DNA of 64,000 bases from Sporosarcina sp. FSL W8-0480 (GCF_037963765.1 NZ_CP150166.1:966001-1030000), one strand, 5' to 3'. Positions 35,142 through 44,363 are shown, counted from the first letter of the stretch. Numbers and translations: made by a program. The notes: a model not told the origin generated them from the letters alone.

Positions 35142-36668
35142 ATGAGCACATTACAATTTTTGAGCGACGGTTTTGCAATCGCGTTTCAATGGCATAATCT
35201 ATTATTCGCATTTATCGGCGTCGTCATTGGTACTGCAGTTGGCGTGCTACCAGGCATCGGTCCGATGAGTGGAGTGGCGCTCCTGATCCCGGTCACGGCA
35301 ACGATGACATCCGGCATGCCGACAAGTGCAGCCGCTGCCAGCTCCATTATTCTACTCGCTGGTGTCTACTATGGCGCCATGTATGGAGGATCCACCACTT
35401 CTATTTTATTAAATACCCCGGGGGAATCATCTTCTGTCGTCACCACTCTTGACGGTTATCAAATGGCAAGGCAAGGCCGTGCTGGGGCAGCATTGGCAAT
35501 CGCGGCAATCGGTTCGTTCTGTGCCGGGGTTGTATCCTTGATAGGACTTGTCCTGTTGGCACAGCCTCTATCTAATGTCGCCATCAAATTCGGACCCGCC
35601 GAATATTTCTCATTGATGTTATTAGGATTAGCGGCGGTAAGCGGTCTTGCCGGGAAGTCGATGACAAAGGCATTGATGATGACTGTTTTCGGTCTCATGT
35701 TAGGCACAATCGGCATCGATGCCGTCTCAGGAATCGCCCGTTTTACCTACAATCAGCCTATATTATTCGGCGGATTGGAATTTTTGACGATTGCGGTCGG
35801 GCTATTTGCTCTTGGAGAAGTATTCAAGACGGTATTGGAACGGGACAATGAAAGTGGCGCGATTGCAAAAATCAACCGTATACTCCCGACGAAGCAGGAG
35901 ATGAAAGATAGTACCGTTCCAATTGTTCGAGGTTCCTTGCTTGGATTTTTCATCGGTGTTCTTCCAGGCGCAGGCGCAACACTTGCTTCATTCTTTTCGT
36001 ATATGACGGAAAAGAAATTCAGTAAGAAGCCCGATACATTTGGTAAAGGGAATATCGCTGGTGTTGCCGGTCCAGAATCGGCGAATAACGCAGCATCCGG
36101 TGGTGCAATGATTCCTCTGCTAACACTCGGGATTCCAGGTTCCGGAACGACTGCTATTTTAATGGGTGCCTTGATCATGTACAATATACAGCCGGGTCCA
36201 CTTCTTTTTGACGAGCATCCCGAAGTGGCATGGGGTCTAATCGCAAGTATGTTCATCGGTAACTTGATGCTATTAGTATTGAATATGCCACTTGTACGTG
36301 TTTTTGCGAAAGTAATCCAGACACCGAAGAAGTACTTATTGCCAATCATCGTAGCGATTTCATTTTTCGGTGTATATGCTGTGCAATACACGACTTTCGA
36401 TTTGTATTTATTGTTAGTATGTGGGGTGCTTGGATACCTATTGTCAAAAAATGACTATCCTGTAGCTCCACTCGTCCTTGCTCTTGTTCTTGGACCAATG
36501 ATTGAAAACAATATGCGCCGTGCACTCACAATCTCAAACGGCGATTTCGGTATCTTTTTCACGAAGCCACTATCCCTCATCTTCATCATTGCTGCTGCAG
36601 CATGGCTACTGATTCCAATTTTATTAAAAATGAGAGGTAAAGCAGTTATCGTTGAAGAAGAAGGTTGA
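35142..36668 (+). CDS. tctA: Tripartite tricarboxylate transporter large membrane protein, TctA family
   Basis: 508 residues with about 11-12 membrane helices. Two TctA signatures are intact: GVLPGIGPMSGVALLIPVT (about 30-48) and the repeat-related GVLPGAGATLASFFSY (about 267-282), as is PGSGTTAILMGAL. It is the cation-coupled translocator for the acid bound by TctC. AGAAAGGAG precedes the start. It ends the operon before a terminator. Confidence 0.94.
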   Translation: MSTLQFLSDGFAIAFQWHNLLFAFIGVVIGTAVGVLPGIGPMSGVALLIPVTATMTSGMPTSAAAASSIILLAGVYYGAMYGGSTTSILLNTPGESSSVVTTLDGYQMARQGRAGAALAIAAIGSFCAGVVSLIGLVLLAQPLSNVAIKFGPAEYFSLMLLGLAAVSGLAGKSMTKALMMTVFGLMLGTIGIDAVSGIARFTYNQPILFGGLEFLTIAVGLFALGEVFKTVLERDNESGAIAKINRILPTKQEMKDSTVPIVRGSLLGFFIGVLPGAGATLASFFSYMTEKKFSKKPDTFGKGNIAGVAGPESANNAASGGAMIPLLTLGIPGSGTTAILMGALIMYNIQPGPLLFDEHPEVAWGLIASMFIGNLMLLVLNMPLVRVFAKVIQTPKKYLLPIIVAISFFGVYAVQYTTFDLYLLLVCGVLGYLLSKNDYPVAPLVLALVLGPMIENNMRRALTISNGDFGIFFTKPLSLIFIIAAAAWLLIPILLKMRGKAVIVEEEG

Positions 36669-36678
36669 TAGACTACTA

Positions 36679-36715
36679 GGGAGGGACCGATAATTATATC
36701 GGTTCCTCTTTAAGT
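36679..36715 (+). terminator. Intrinsic terminator after tctA
   Basis: AGGGACCGAT pairs with ATCGGTTCCT, including a G-U pair, over a six-base loop, followed by CTTT. Confidence 0.75.
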
Positions 36716-36804
36716 TGTCCCCCTACTGAAAACGGACTGACTATTGATATAATAGATAAAGATATAGATTTAGCAGCAAGTTATTACGAAGGGGGGATGA
36801 TATT

Positions 36805-37425
36805 ATGGATCAAGAAAAATGGAAAGAACGATTACTTACGAATGAAGAGTTATTCATCGGTGAAAGGACAGCTTTCCGTTCGGCTGTATTGATTCCTCTT
36901 GTTCAGGTGGATGGAGAATGGTCTGTTTTGTTTGAGGTTCGTTCCTCAACAATGAGAACACAACCCGGCGACATTTGCTTCCCAGGTGGCCGGATTGACC
37001 CGACAGACGAATCGCCTCTTTTTGCAGCTTTACGGGAAACGCATGAAGAGCTTGGAGTGGAACCAAATACTGTGGAAGTAATCGCGCCATTAAGTCCATA
37101 CATTGCTTCTCCGTCATTTGTCGTCTATCCATTTGTCGGAATCGTGGATTACGGAAAAATTATCCAGTTTTATAATAAAAACGAAGTTGAAGAGGTGTTT
37201 ACTGTCCCGCTTCAATGGCTCCTTGATCATGAGCCATATATGCATGAGGTTCAGGTGGATCTCTCGCCTTGTATCAATTTTCCTTACGATAAGATCCGAA
37301 ATGGTGCCAACTACCAATGGAGGGCACGCTCTGTTGAAGAATGGTTTTTCGAGTACGAAAACTATACGATTTGGGGAATGACGGCACGGATTTTAAAGCA
37401 TTTTATTGAAAGTATTCGAAAATAG
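36805..37425 (+). CDS. Nudix hydrolase, CoA pyrophosphatase-like
   Basis: 206 residues, start ATG 36805 after GAAGGGGGGATG. A complete Nudix box is visible: GGRIDPTDESPLFAALRETHEELGV (written in two parts here, GGRIDPTDESPL then FAALRETHEELGV; about residues 55-80). The upstream QPGDICFPGG and the downstream SPYIASPSFVVYPFVG fit the CoA/NADH pyrophosphatase group (YeaB/NUDT7-like). It hydrolyses CoA or acyl-CoA to phosphopantetheine and 3',5'-ADP. It stands alone between tctA and a long tandem array. Confidence 0.9.
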   Translation: MDQEKWKERLLTNEELFIGERTAFRSAVLIPLVQVDGEWSVLFEVRSSTMRTQPGDICFPGGRIDPTDESPLFAALRETHEELGVEPNTVEVIAPLSPYIASPSFVVYPFVGIVDYGKIIQFYNKNEVEEVFTVPLQWLLDHEPYMHEVQVDLSPCINFPYDKIRNGANYQWRARSVEEWFFEYENYTIWGMTARILKHFIESIRK

Positions 37426-37445
37426 ATATGTGAAGGTAAATCAGC

Positions 37446-37469
37446 GAGCGCTTGCAAATGCAAGCGCTC
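37446..37469. repeat. Perfect palindrome at the head of the 20-bp array
   Basis: GAGCGCTTGCA and TGCAAGCGCTC form an 11-bp inverted repeat with two bases between. Its right arm is the first AGCGCTCA core of the tandem array, so the array seems to begin from a hairpin 3' of the Nudix gene. Confidence 0.8.
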
Positions 37470-38031
37470 ATCAATTCCGAAAAGCGCTCAATAAATTGCA
37501 GAAGCGCTCATTAATTCCTGAAAGCGCTCAATAAATTGTAGAAGCGCTCATCAATTCCTGAAAGCGCTCAATAAATTGTAGAAGCGCTCATTAATTCCTG
37601 AAAGCGCTCAATAAATTGCAGAAGCGCTCATCAATTCCGAAAAGCGCTCAATAAATTGCAGAAGCGCTCATAAATTCCTGATAGCGCTCAATAAATTGCA
37701 GAAGCGCTCATTAATTCCGAAAAGCGCTCAATAAATTGCAGAAGCGCTCATAAATTCCTGAAAGCGCTCATCAATTCCTGAAAGCGCTCAATAAATTGCA
37801 GAAGCGCTCATCAATTCCGAAAAGCGCTCAATAAATTGCAGAAGCGCTCATAAATTCCGAAAAGCGCTCAATAAATTGCAGAAGCGCTCATTAATTTCGA
37901 AAAGCGCTCAATAAATTGCAGAAGCGCTCATCAATTCCTGAAAGCGCTCAATAAATTGCAGAAGCGCTCATTAATTCCGAAAAGCGCTCAATAAATTGCA
38001 GAAGCGCTCATCAATTCCGAAAAGCGCTCAT
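37463..38031. repeat. Tandem array, 29 units of exactly 20 bp
   Basis: The core AGCGCTCA occurs 29 times at an exact 20-base spacing from 37463 to 38023. Two unit types alternate, one ending TYAATTCCKRA and one ATAAATTGCAGA, giving a 40-bp higher-order period; the alternation slips at about 37750-37780, where two units of the first type are adjacent. The array fills the whole gap between the convergent Nudix gene and a lipoprotein gene, ending one base before the latter's stop codon. A 20-bp period shifts reading frame, so it does not code. Each unit contains the palindrome AGCGCT. Confidence 0.95.
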
Positions 38032-38580
38032 TTATTCCGTCAATCCGCCGCTAACCAAGCTTCTTAACACTTTTTTGTCCCCAATGTATGAAATCTTAGC
38101 GATTTTGTCATCGCGCATAATCGCAATACCCTTCAGCTCGATAGCAGTTTTCTCTCCGTCTTTATTGAAAAAATCAAGATCGACAGTGAAATCATAATTC
38201 GTAGGGGTCACTTCGTTTTGTTCTACTACGACATTATTCACCTTCAATTGATAATTAAAATTATTAGCCGAATCATGAAATATGACAAGTTCATTCGTCA
38301 TCATGTATTGCACGAAAGTGTCATCCGTTAAATAAGCTGCGTATGTTTGCTTCAAATAGTTATTGTACTCCTCGATTCCTTTCATATCTCCCTCTGGATT
38401 GTCCGATATGTAATTATGGAAAACTGCTTTTTCATCCGGCGCATTCAATTGAAGGCCAACCACTGTTGTTATAGTTCCCTTGATTTTATCCTCTTCATCC
38501 GATTTCGAGCAACCTGCAAATATGAGACAGATTACGATGAAAAATAGAACAGATCTTGTCATAAGAACATTCTTTTTCAA
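38032..38580 (-). CDS. Lipoprotein of unknown function
   Basis: 182 residues. A signal peptide ends in the lipobox IFAGC (Cys about 24). The mature part is acidic near its start (SKSDEEDKIKG) and then forms a single domain resembling an NTF2-like fold (VQYMMTNELVIFHDSANNFNYQLKVNNVVVEQNEV, ...VDLDFFNKDGEKTAIELKGIAIMRDDKI) with no catalytic pattern. Its stop codon abuts the tandem array. No operon partner. Function unknown. Confidence 0.8.
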   Translation of the reverse strand: MKKNVLMTRSVLFFIVICLIFAGCSKSDEEDKIKGTITTVVGLQLNAPDEKAVFHNYISDNPEGDMKGIEEYNNYLKQTYAAYLTDDTFVQYMMTNELVIFHDSANNFNYQLKVNNVVVEQNEVTPTNYDFTVDLDFFNKDGEKTAIELKGIAIMRDDKIAKISYIGDKKVLRSLVSGGLTE

Positions 38581-38659
38581 TCATCTCACTCCTAATTTAG
38601 AGTTTTCAGTTCCGTATTAATACGATTCAGAAGTGGTGTTAGTTTCAAAGGTTTGTTGC

Positions 38660-38689
38660 AAAAAAAAGAAGCCGACTGGCCCCTTCTTT
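38660..38689 (-). terminator. Probable terminator after cupin gene in the direction of the lipoprotein gene
   Basis: On the minus strand AAGAAG..GCC pairs with GGC..TTCTT, followed by a run of eight T. It ends the cupin transcript. Confidence 0.7.
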
Positions 38690-38706
38690 CCCCTCGCTAA
38701 CTCAGA

Positions 38707-39360
38707 CTACCTTCCGTAATAAGGCATATATGGATAGCGGGCAGGATGGTAAGTTGGATGATAGGATGGATAACTTGGTGGAAAAGTTTGACCATTCGTA
38801 GCGCTCTCATTCCTTTTTTCATTGCAATCTTTAGGCGGTCCTATAATAACAGTTCCTTTTATAGGCGACAATGCTTGCTGAATTTGTCGTTCGTCCAGGC
38901 AATACGCGTTGGCGAACTCTTGAGAAGGCGTTAATCGAAGGATATCGGATCCCCAGACAGTTTCAAGCTTATGTGTGTCATAAATGGTAAGGACATGTGT
39001 ATTATCGACGCTTGCCGTAAAATAATGCCACCATCCTTGTGGAATATTCACGGCCTGTTGGGGACGGATACGGTAAGCTTTTACTTCTTTCGTTGTTGGA
39101 TTAATCATCGAAACAATTGTCTCTCCACTAATACAGTAAATCACCTCGGACGCATTAAAATGATAATGAGGCTCTACACCGTTTTCAGCACTTAAAAACA
39201 CATCGAGTAAAAAAGTATCGCCAAGAGTTTTCATTTGTTCGTTACCTAATACATTTATATAGTTGCCGTCATTTTTAGTGAAAAATCTACTCTTTGACAA
39301 GTCGAAGGCATATGTTGATTTTGAATCTTTGAAATCCCCATTCTCCTTACTCAAAAACAC
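38707..39360 (-). CDS. Cupin-domain protein with Pro/Tyr-rich tail, possible spore coat protein
   Basis: 217 residues. A single cupin (about 35-155) has the metal motif EPHYHFNASEVIYCISGE (His, His, Glu) and the second motif IPQGWWHYF. The last 45 residues are rich in Pro, Tyr and His (PSYPSYHPTYHPARYPYMPYYGR region), a composition seen in cross-linked spore coat proteins. There is no signal peptide. The domain resembles the sporulation-associated cupins of Bacillus (oxalate decarboxylase-like), but only one cupin is present, so catalytic activity is uncertain. Confidence 0.8.
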   Translation of the reverse strand: MFLSKENGDFKDSKSTYAFDLSKSRFFTKNDGNYINVLGNEQMKTLGDTFLLDVFLSAENGVEPHYHFNASEVIYCISGETIVSMINPTTKEVKAYRIRPQQAVNIPQGWWHYFTASVDNTHVLTIYDTHKLETVWGSDILRLTPSQEFANAYCLDERQIQQALSPIKGTVIIGPPKDCNEKRNESATNGQTFPPSYPSYHPTYHPARYPYMPYYGR

Positions 39361-39481
39361 GTCCTCCTCCGGGAATTATATTCACATCCTAAACTATGCG
39401 AATGTCCCCGGGTATGTGCTAAAATAGCCGTTTTTCGCATATCGTAAAGACAAGACGTTTAAGTGGCAAAGGGGGAAAGAC

Positions 39482-39928
39482 ATGCAGAAAGTAACATTTA
39501 TACTATTATTATTAATGAACAACCTTTTATCTGTTGGTACATATGATAGTGAAAGAGCGGTAAAAAACGGAGACGTCATAAATATGCATGGCCCGATTTA
39601 CAACTTTGCCCGGTTTGAGGAATTCTTAGAAAGTGTTGAAGCGGGGGAGAAAGCGACTGTACGAATTACAAATTATGCATTAGATGGAAATCCGATCTTA
39701 TACAATGTGAACTTCAATGGATCTGTTTTCAAATTAGAGGTCGATCAATCCAAAAACAAGAATCGGGGGGACAGCCCCCAAAAATCAAGATTGTCATGTG
39801 AAAAGCTTACAAGAGAGGTTGGCCAACAAATATATATGTACACACTAAAAGAGTGTAAACAATCCGCCACGGATAATTTTACACTACTTAATATTTTGAA
39901 AGAGCAAGAAGATGACCATGAGCATTAA
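39482..39928 (+). CDS. DUF4362 family secreted protein
   Basis: 148 residues, start ATG 39482 after AAAGGGGGAAAG. A short hydrophobic N-terminus (about 1-20) acts as signal or anchor but has no lipobox Cys, unlike many relatives. The family block NGDVINMHGPIYNFARFEEF, followed by RITNYALDGNPILYNVNF, identifies DUF4362, found in Bacillales and of unknown function. The C-terminus is rich in Lys and Glu. It stands alone upstream of an unannotated 300-base stretch. Confidence 0.82.
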   Translation: MQKVTFILLLLMNNLLSVGTYDSERAVKNGDVINMHGPIYNFARFEEFLESVEAGEKATVRITNYALDGNPILYNVNFNGSVFKLEVDQSKNKNRGDSPQKSRLSCEKLTREVGQQIYMYTLKECKQSATDNFTLLNILKEQEDDHEH

Positions 39929-40229
39929 CAGGATTCTGTTTCATTCTTCAATTTTCGTGAAAAACGAGTAATGTTGTACCATTTTTAAGTGGTCTACATA
40001 TACATAGAAAGAACAACAATCTAAATTGAGATAAATGAATCTAACTTAATGCGCCATGATGTTACTCTACATAATTAATTACTCGGAACTTATTAGACAT
40101 AATTGCTGCATCGTATACGGAAATCGTATGGAAAAACTTCTGTTGAACAAAGGGAGACAGGAAATACTATTATTGTAGTTGAGTTACGGATATTTATGGA
40201 ATTTGGGTGGGAGTATTTCCCGTTTATGA
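39929..40229. other. Intergenic stretch with no recognised gene
   Basis: About 300 AT-rich bases between the DUF4362 gene and the arsB remnant. Only a weak GGGAGTATTTCCC palindrome near 40208 was seen. No frame, promoter or terminator can be supported. It may be debris from the rearrangement that made the adjacent junction. Confidence 0.5.
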
Positions 40230-40793
40230 TTAGATGAAAACTAATTGTACCCATATAAATAACAATGCCAACGAGACGATTGTTGAGATTGGGATTACGA
40301 TCATAGATACACTCAAGTAATCTTTCCAACTGATTTTTATATTATTTTTCCTTAGAATACTCATCCAAATGAGGGATGCCAGTGTCCCTATTGGTAACAA
40401 CAATGATCCGATATCACTTCCGATAATATTCGCCAGATAAATGGTTTTTAATGTGATGGGGTCTAATCCCATTTCAGTCAATGTTATTGTTCCAATCATT
40501 AAAGCAGGATGATTATTGAAGAAGTTGGAAAGGATTGATACCAATCTACCCATTGTAAAGCTTGCTTGAAATATTCCTTGGTTGACAATCGGTTCGCATA
40601 ACTGTACAAGAAAAGCTGTAAGGCCTACATTATGCAGCCCATAGATAATCACGTACATGGAGAATGCGAAAATCAGAATATGCCAAGGTGTCTTTTTCAA
40701 GATGTCCACCGGATTCGTTCGTAAATGGTACCACCGCCACAAGAGTAAAAGAAGGTATCCAAGCACGGCAACAATTTCAATCGGAACGTTAAT
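40230..40793 (-). pseudogene. arsB: 3' remnant of arsenite efflux permease gene (arsB)
   Basis: The last ~185 codons encode five membrane helices of an ArsB/NhaD-type permease: LKKTPWHILIFAFSMYVIIYGL, then NIIGSDIGSLLLPIGTLASLIWM and a final helix ending VQLVFI. Full ArsB proteins have about 430 residues, so roughly the first 240 are missing. Reading 5' past VPIEIV (near 40787), the frame runs into antisense of a catalase gene, so the long frame starting at 40910 is chimeric. No ars regulator or reductase adjoins. The piece has no start of its own and is taken as non-functional. Confidence 0.8.
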
Positions 40794-40796
40794 AAA

Positions 40797-42428
40797 GGAA
40801 ATTTCGACCTCGTCGGAAATAATATACCTATCTTTTTCATACAAGACGCCATTAAGTTCCCGGATCTCGTGCATGCCATCAAGCCCGAACCGCATAATGA
40901 AATACCGCAAGCATCATCCGCCCACGATACATTCTGGGATTTTGTCGCAAATAATCAAGAGTCGGCCGCTATGATCATGTGGCTTATGTCAGATCGGGCC
41001 ATTCCAAGAAGTTTCAGGATGATGCAAGGATTTGGAGTCCATACATTCCGCTTTGTAAATGAGGACGGGAAAGCGAAATTCATAAAATTTCATATCAAGC
41101 CGCTTTTAGGTGTCCATTCGCTCGTCTGGGATGAAGCGCAAAAGATTGCTGGGAAGGATCCGGATTACCATCGACGGGACCTTTGGGAAAACATAGAGCA
41201 AGGAAATGTCGTGGAGTATGGAATCGGTGTACAAATGATCGATGAAAAAGATGAGTTCATGTTTGACTTTGATATTTTAGATGCGACGAAGATTTGGCCT
41301 GAAGAAATAGTGCCTGTCCAGATGTTCGGTAAAATCACTTTAGATCGGAATGTATCAAATGTCTTTGCAGAAACGGAACAAGTCGCAATGCATCTTGGCA
41401 ATATCGTGTTAGGCATTGATTTCACGAACGACCCGCTCCTGCAAGGAAGATTGTTCTCGTATTTAGATACCCAACTGCTTCGTCTCGGAGGACCCAATTT
41501 CGCCGAAATTCCAATCAATCGCCCGGTCTGTCCGTTCCATAATAATCAGCGAGATGGGTTCAGTCGCCAGCGAATCGATGTCGGGCAGGTTGCCTACCAT
41601 AAAAATTCACTCGCTAAAAATACTCCGTCTACTTCCACTTGGAAAGAAGGGGGCTATGTCCATTACGCCGAGAAGGTTGAAGGTCGCGTCATTCAAGCAC
41701 GAAGCGATTCATTCCAAGACCACTTTTCTCAAGCTCGCCTATTTTGGAACAGCATGACGAAGCCGGAAAAGGAACATATTACCGATGCCTTCATTTTTGA
41801 AGTCGGGAAAGTGAATTCAGCAGATGTCAGGCAGCAAGTTGTTGATATGTTCGTCAATGTGGATGTGGGATTGGCAACGGCAATTGCTGATGCGGTCGGT
41901 GTTAATCGCCCGAAAGGTCAGAACGTCAATGTTACTGCATCATCTCCAGCCCTTAGCCAAGCTAATACGCCAAAATATCCATACACACTCAGAGTCGGAG
42001 TGTTAATCGGTAGCGGATTCAATGGTAATGAAGTGAAAGCAGTCGTCAATACATTGTTCCAGAATGGTGTCGCAGTCGACATTGTCGGTGAGCATTTAGG
42101 CAGCCTAATGGGTGCCGATGGAGTGAAAGTCGTGTTAAATAAAACTTTCCTAACGACTTCACCTGTCCTTTTCGATTCGTTATATGTTGTCGGCGGAAAC
42201 GCTATGAACCAAGCGAAATTCACAAGCGATATTGTAGACTTCATCAATGAAGCGTATCGTCATTACAAACCGATTGGTGTAGCTACTACCGGGGAAGAGA
42301 TTTTCAACCAATCGTATGCGGAAGTAGGACCTGGGATTGTCCTTGCATCTCATGCGGGAGCTAATTTCCCTACTGATTTCATAGAAGCGATCACACAGCA
42401 GCGTTTTTGGGATCGTAATATCTATTAA
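40797..42428 (+). pseudogene. 5'-truncated large-subunit catalase (KatE/HPII type) gene
   Basis: Catalase homology begins abruptly at 40797 (GNFDLVGNNIPIFFIQDAIK, in frame with the later GTG 40869) and runs to the C-terminus. The heme-binding Tyr is present in GRLFSYLDTQ, as is the C-terminal DJ-1/flavodoxin-like domain (LRVGVLIGSGFNGNEV, GATTGEEIF region) that marks the clade 2 large catalases. About 150 N-terminal residues are missing, including the catalytic His, so the protein cannot be an active catalase. No start codon with a good ribosome binding site is seen. A complete catalase gene of another type lies at 54.5-56.2 kb. Confidence 0.85.
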
Positions 42429-42459
42429 AATAGAAAGAACGCGATAAAGGCGTGTAGCA

Positions 42460-42723
42460 ATGAATAATGATAATAACTTTATAGATGAAAACGATAACTC
42501 AACAGATCTCTACGTTGCAAGAATCGCATTTATAGGCACAATTCTCTCCACATTAGGCGATGCTCTTCAAACTGTTTCAGCGGGAGTTGCCCTACAACAA
42601 TTAGAAAGGTCCAGCCAACAGGGTACTCAAGATCAAGCAACACAAATTGAAACTATGCAAAAACAATTTGATCAATTAACCAAAAAAATAGAGAGCATGG
42701 AGAAGGGAAATAATAACCAATAG
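42460..42723 (+). CDS. Small protein with hydrophobic segment and C-terminal coiled coil
   Basis: 87 residues, start ATG 42460 after an AAAGGCG-type site. An acidic, Asn-rich N-terminus (about 1-17) is followed by one amphipathic or membrane-associated segment (VARIAFIGTILSTLGDALQTVSAGVAL) and a polar heptad-like C-terminus (QIETMQKQFDQLTKKIESMEK). Similar short proteins occur in Bacillales without a known role. Immediately upstream is the truncated catalase gene, on the same strand, with 31 bases between. Confidence 0.7.
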   Translation: MNNDNNFIDENDNSTDLYVARIAFIGTILSTLGDALQTVSAGVALQQLERSSQQGTQDQATQIETMQKQFDQLTKKIESMEKGNNNQ

Positions 42724-42779
42724 ACTTAATCATATATAAGACTCCACAATTGTGTAAAAAACGATAGCATTCTTCCTAT

Positions 42780-42865
42780 AAAAGGCGTACGATGTATATG
42801 GAACTGGGCGTGAAAAACATTTGCCCGGGCATATTACAAATAACGCCTTTTTTTGGCGACGTACG
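42780..42865 (+). promoter_or_regulatory. Terminator-containing leader of aspA
   Basis: AAAAGGCGT (42780-42788) pairs with ACGCCTTTT (42843-42851), enclosing 54 bases and followed by a T-run (42848-42854), only 32 bases before the aspA start. The palindrome CGTACG occurs at 42786-42791, overlapping the left arm, and again at 42860-42865 just after the T-run; pairing of the two would break the terminator stem. This could be an attenuator or just the terminator of the small upstream gene. No riboswitch family was recognised. Confidence 0.5.
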
Positions 42866-42886
42866 AATAGAGAGGAAAAGGGTAAA

Positions 42887-44320
42887 ATGACATTTCAAAC
42901 TGGTAGGGTCGAGAAGGATTTCTTAGGTGAGAAAGAAGTTCCTGGTCATGCGTATTATGGAATTCAAACGATACGGGCGACAGAAAACTTTCCAATCACA
43001 AAGGAGCGTATGCATCCTGAGTTGATTCGAGCAATTGGTATTGTCAAAAAAGCAGCAGCCATTTCGAATGTACTTGTCAATGATCTGCCAAAGGATATCG
43101 GAATTGCAATTGTCGAAGCTTCTGACGAAGTAATTGCAGGAACTTTAACTGATCATTTCATCGTCGATCCAATTCAAGGGGGCGCAGGTACTTCATTCAA
43201 CATGAATGCCAACGAAGTTATTGCGAACCGCGCACTTGAAATCATGGGCCGTGAAAAAGGCGACTATGATTTCATTAGCCCGAATAACCATATCAATATG
43301 TCCCAGTCAACAAATGATGCTTTCCCGACGGCTATTAAAATTGCCACACAGCAATTGGTCAATCAGTTACTTGAAACGATGGACAAGTTTGCTGCAGAGT
43401 TAAAAGTGAAGGAACAGGAATTTGACGGAGTTATTAAAATGGGAAGAACCCATCTCCAAGACGCTGTTCCAATCAGACTTGGACAAGAATTCAGTGCATA
43501 TAGAAGTGTAGTTGAGCGCGATATCGAACGGATTAGAAGAACAAAAATCCATCTTTCTGAAGTGAACATTGGAGCAACTGCAATCGGTACTGGACTTAAC
43601 GCAAATGCACAGTACATTGAAACAGCGGTTGAACATTTACGTGAGATCAGTGGCTTGCCATTGGTGTCTGCTTCCAATTTGATCGATTCAACACAAAACA
43701 CTGATGTCTACACAGAATTATCTTCCGCTTTGAAGATATCTATGATCAATATTTCAAAAATGGCTAACGATTTTCGTCTTATGGCATCAGGCCCAAGAGC
43801 TGGATTGAATGAAATCAATCTTCCTGCGAGACAACCTGGATCTTCCATCATGCCAGGAAAAGTGAATCCGGTCATGGCCGAAGTGATGAACCAAATCGCG
43901 TTCCAAGTCATCGGTAATGATCATACAATCAGCATGGCTTCTGAGGCTGGCCAATTCGAATTGAACGTTATGGAGCCAGTTCTTGTGTACAACCTATTGC
44001 AGTCATTGACTGTCATGAACAACGGTATTGAAGTCTTCCGTAAATATTGCATCAGCGGAATTACAGCGAACGTTGAGCAAATGCGGAACTATGTCGAAAG
44101 AAGCCACGGTACAATTACGGCGCTCACTCCGTTTATCGGCTATGAAATGTCTTCAAAGATTGCACGTGAATCCTTTGAAACGGGTGTTCCACTTAAGGAA
44201 CTTTGCCTGCATTACAAGGTCCTAACTGAAGCTGAATTGAACAAGTTATTGGACCCGTATCAAATGACGGAAATGAAAAGAGAAGGCGTGCATAACAAGG
44301 AACTTGATACAGTAAAATAA
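42887..44320 (+). CDS. aspA: Aspartate ammonia-lyase
   Basis: 477 residues from ATG 42887 after GAGGAAAAGGG; the frame extends upstream through the leader but those codons (FFWRRTNREEKG) are not conserved. The fumarase/aspartase superfamily signature GSSIMPGKVNPV (about 318-330) and the substrate-loop region TGLNANAQYIE are intact, and DFRLMASGPRAGLNEINLP is typical of aspartases. It converts L-aspartate to fumarate and ammonia. Class II fumarase is the main alternative; size and the GPRAGLNEI block favour aspartase. Preceded by a possible attenuator and followed by a terminator. Confidence 0.88.
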   Translation: MTFQTGRVEKDFLGEKEVPGHAYYGIQTIRATENFPITKERMHPELIRAIGIVKKAAAISNVLVNDLPKDIGIAIVEASDEVIAGTLTDHFIVDPIQGGAGTSFNMNANEVIANRALEIMGREKGDYDFISPNNHINMSQSTNDAFPTAIKIATQQLVNQLLETMDKFAAELKVKEQEFDGVIKMGRTHLQDAVPIRLGQEFSAYRSVVERDIERIRRTKIHLSEVNIGATAIGTGLNANAQYIETAVEHLREISGLPLVSASNLIDSTQNTDVYTELSSALKISMINISKMANDFRLMASGPRAGLNEINLPARQPGSSIMPGKVNPVMAEVMNQIAFQVIGNDHTISMASEAGQFELNVMEPVLVYNLLQSLTVMNNGIEVFRKYCISGITANVEQMRNYVERSHGTITALTPFIGYEMSSKIARESFETGVPLKELCLHYKVLTEAELNKLLDPYQMTEMKREGVHNKELDTVK

Positions 44321-44323
44321 AAC

Positions 44324-44363
44324 AAAAGGTACCCTCTGCTGAAATTGGCTGAGGGCCTTTTTA
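44324..44363 (+). terminator. Intrinsic terminator after aspA
   Basis: AAAAGG..CCCTC.GC pairs with GC.GAGGG..CCTTTTT, followed by T-rich sequence. Confidence 0.78.

Noticed and set aside
37463..38031. CRISPR array
   Set aside because: Repeats are 20 bp head to tail with no unique spacers, the palindromic core is 6 bp, and no cas gene is near.
40230..40910. Complete 226-residue arsenite permease
   Set aside because: The first 35-40 residues are antisense catalase sequence and the N-terminal half of ArsB is missing.
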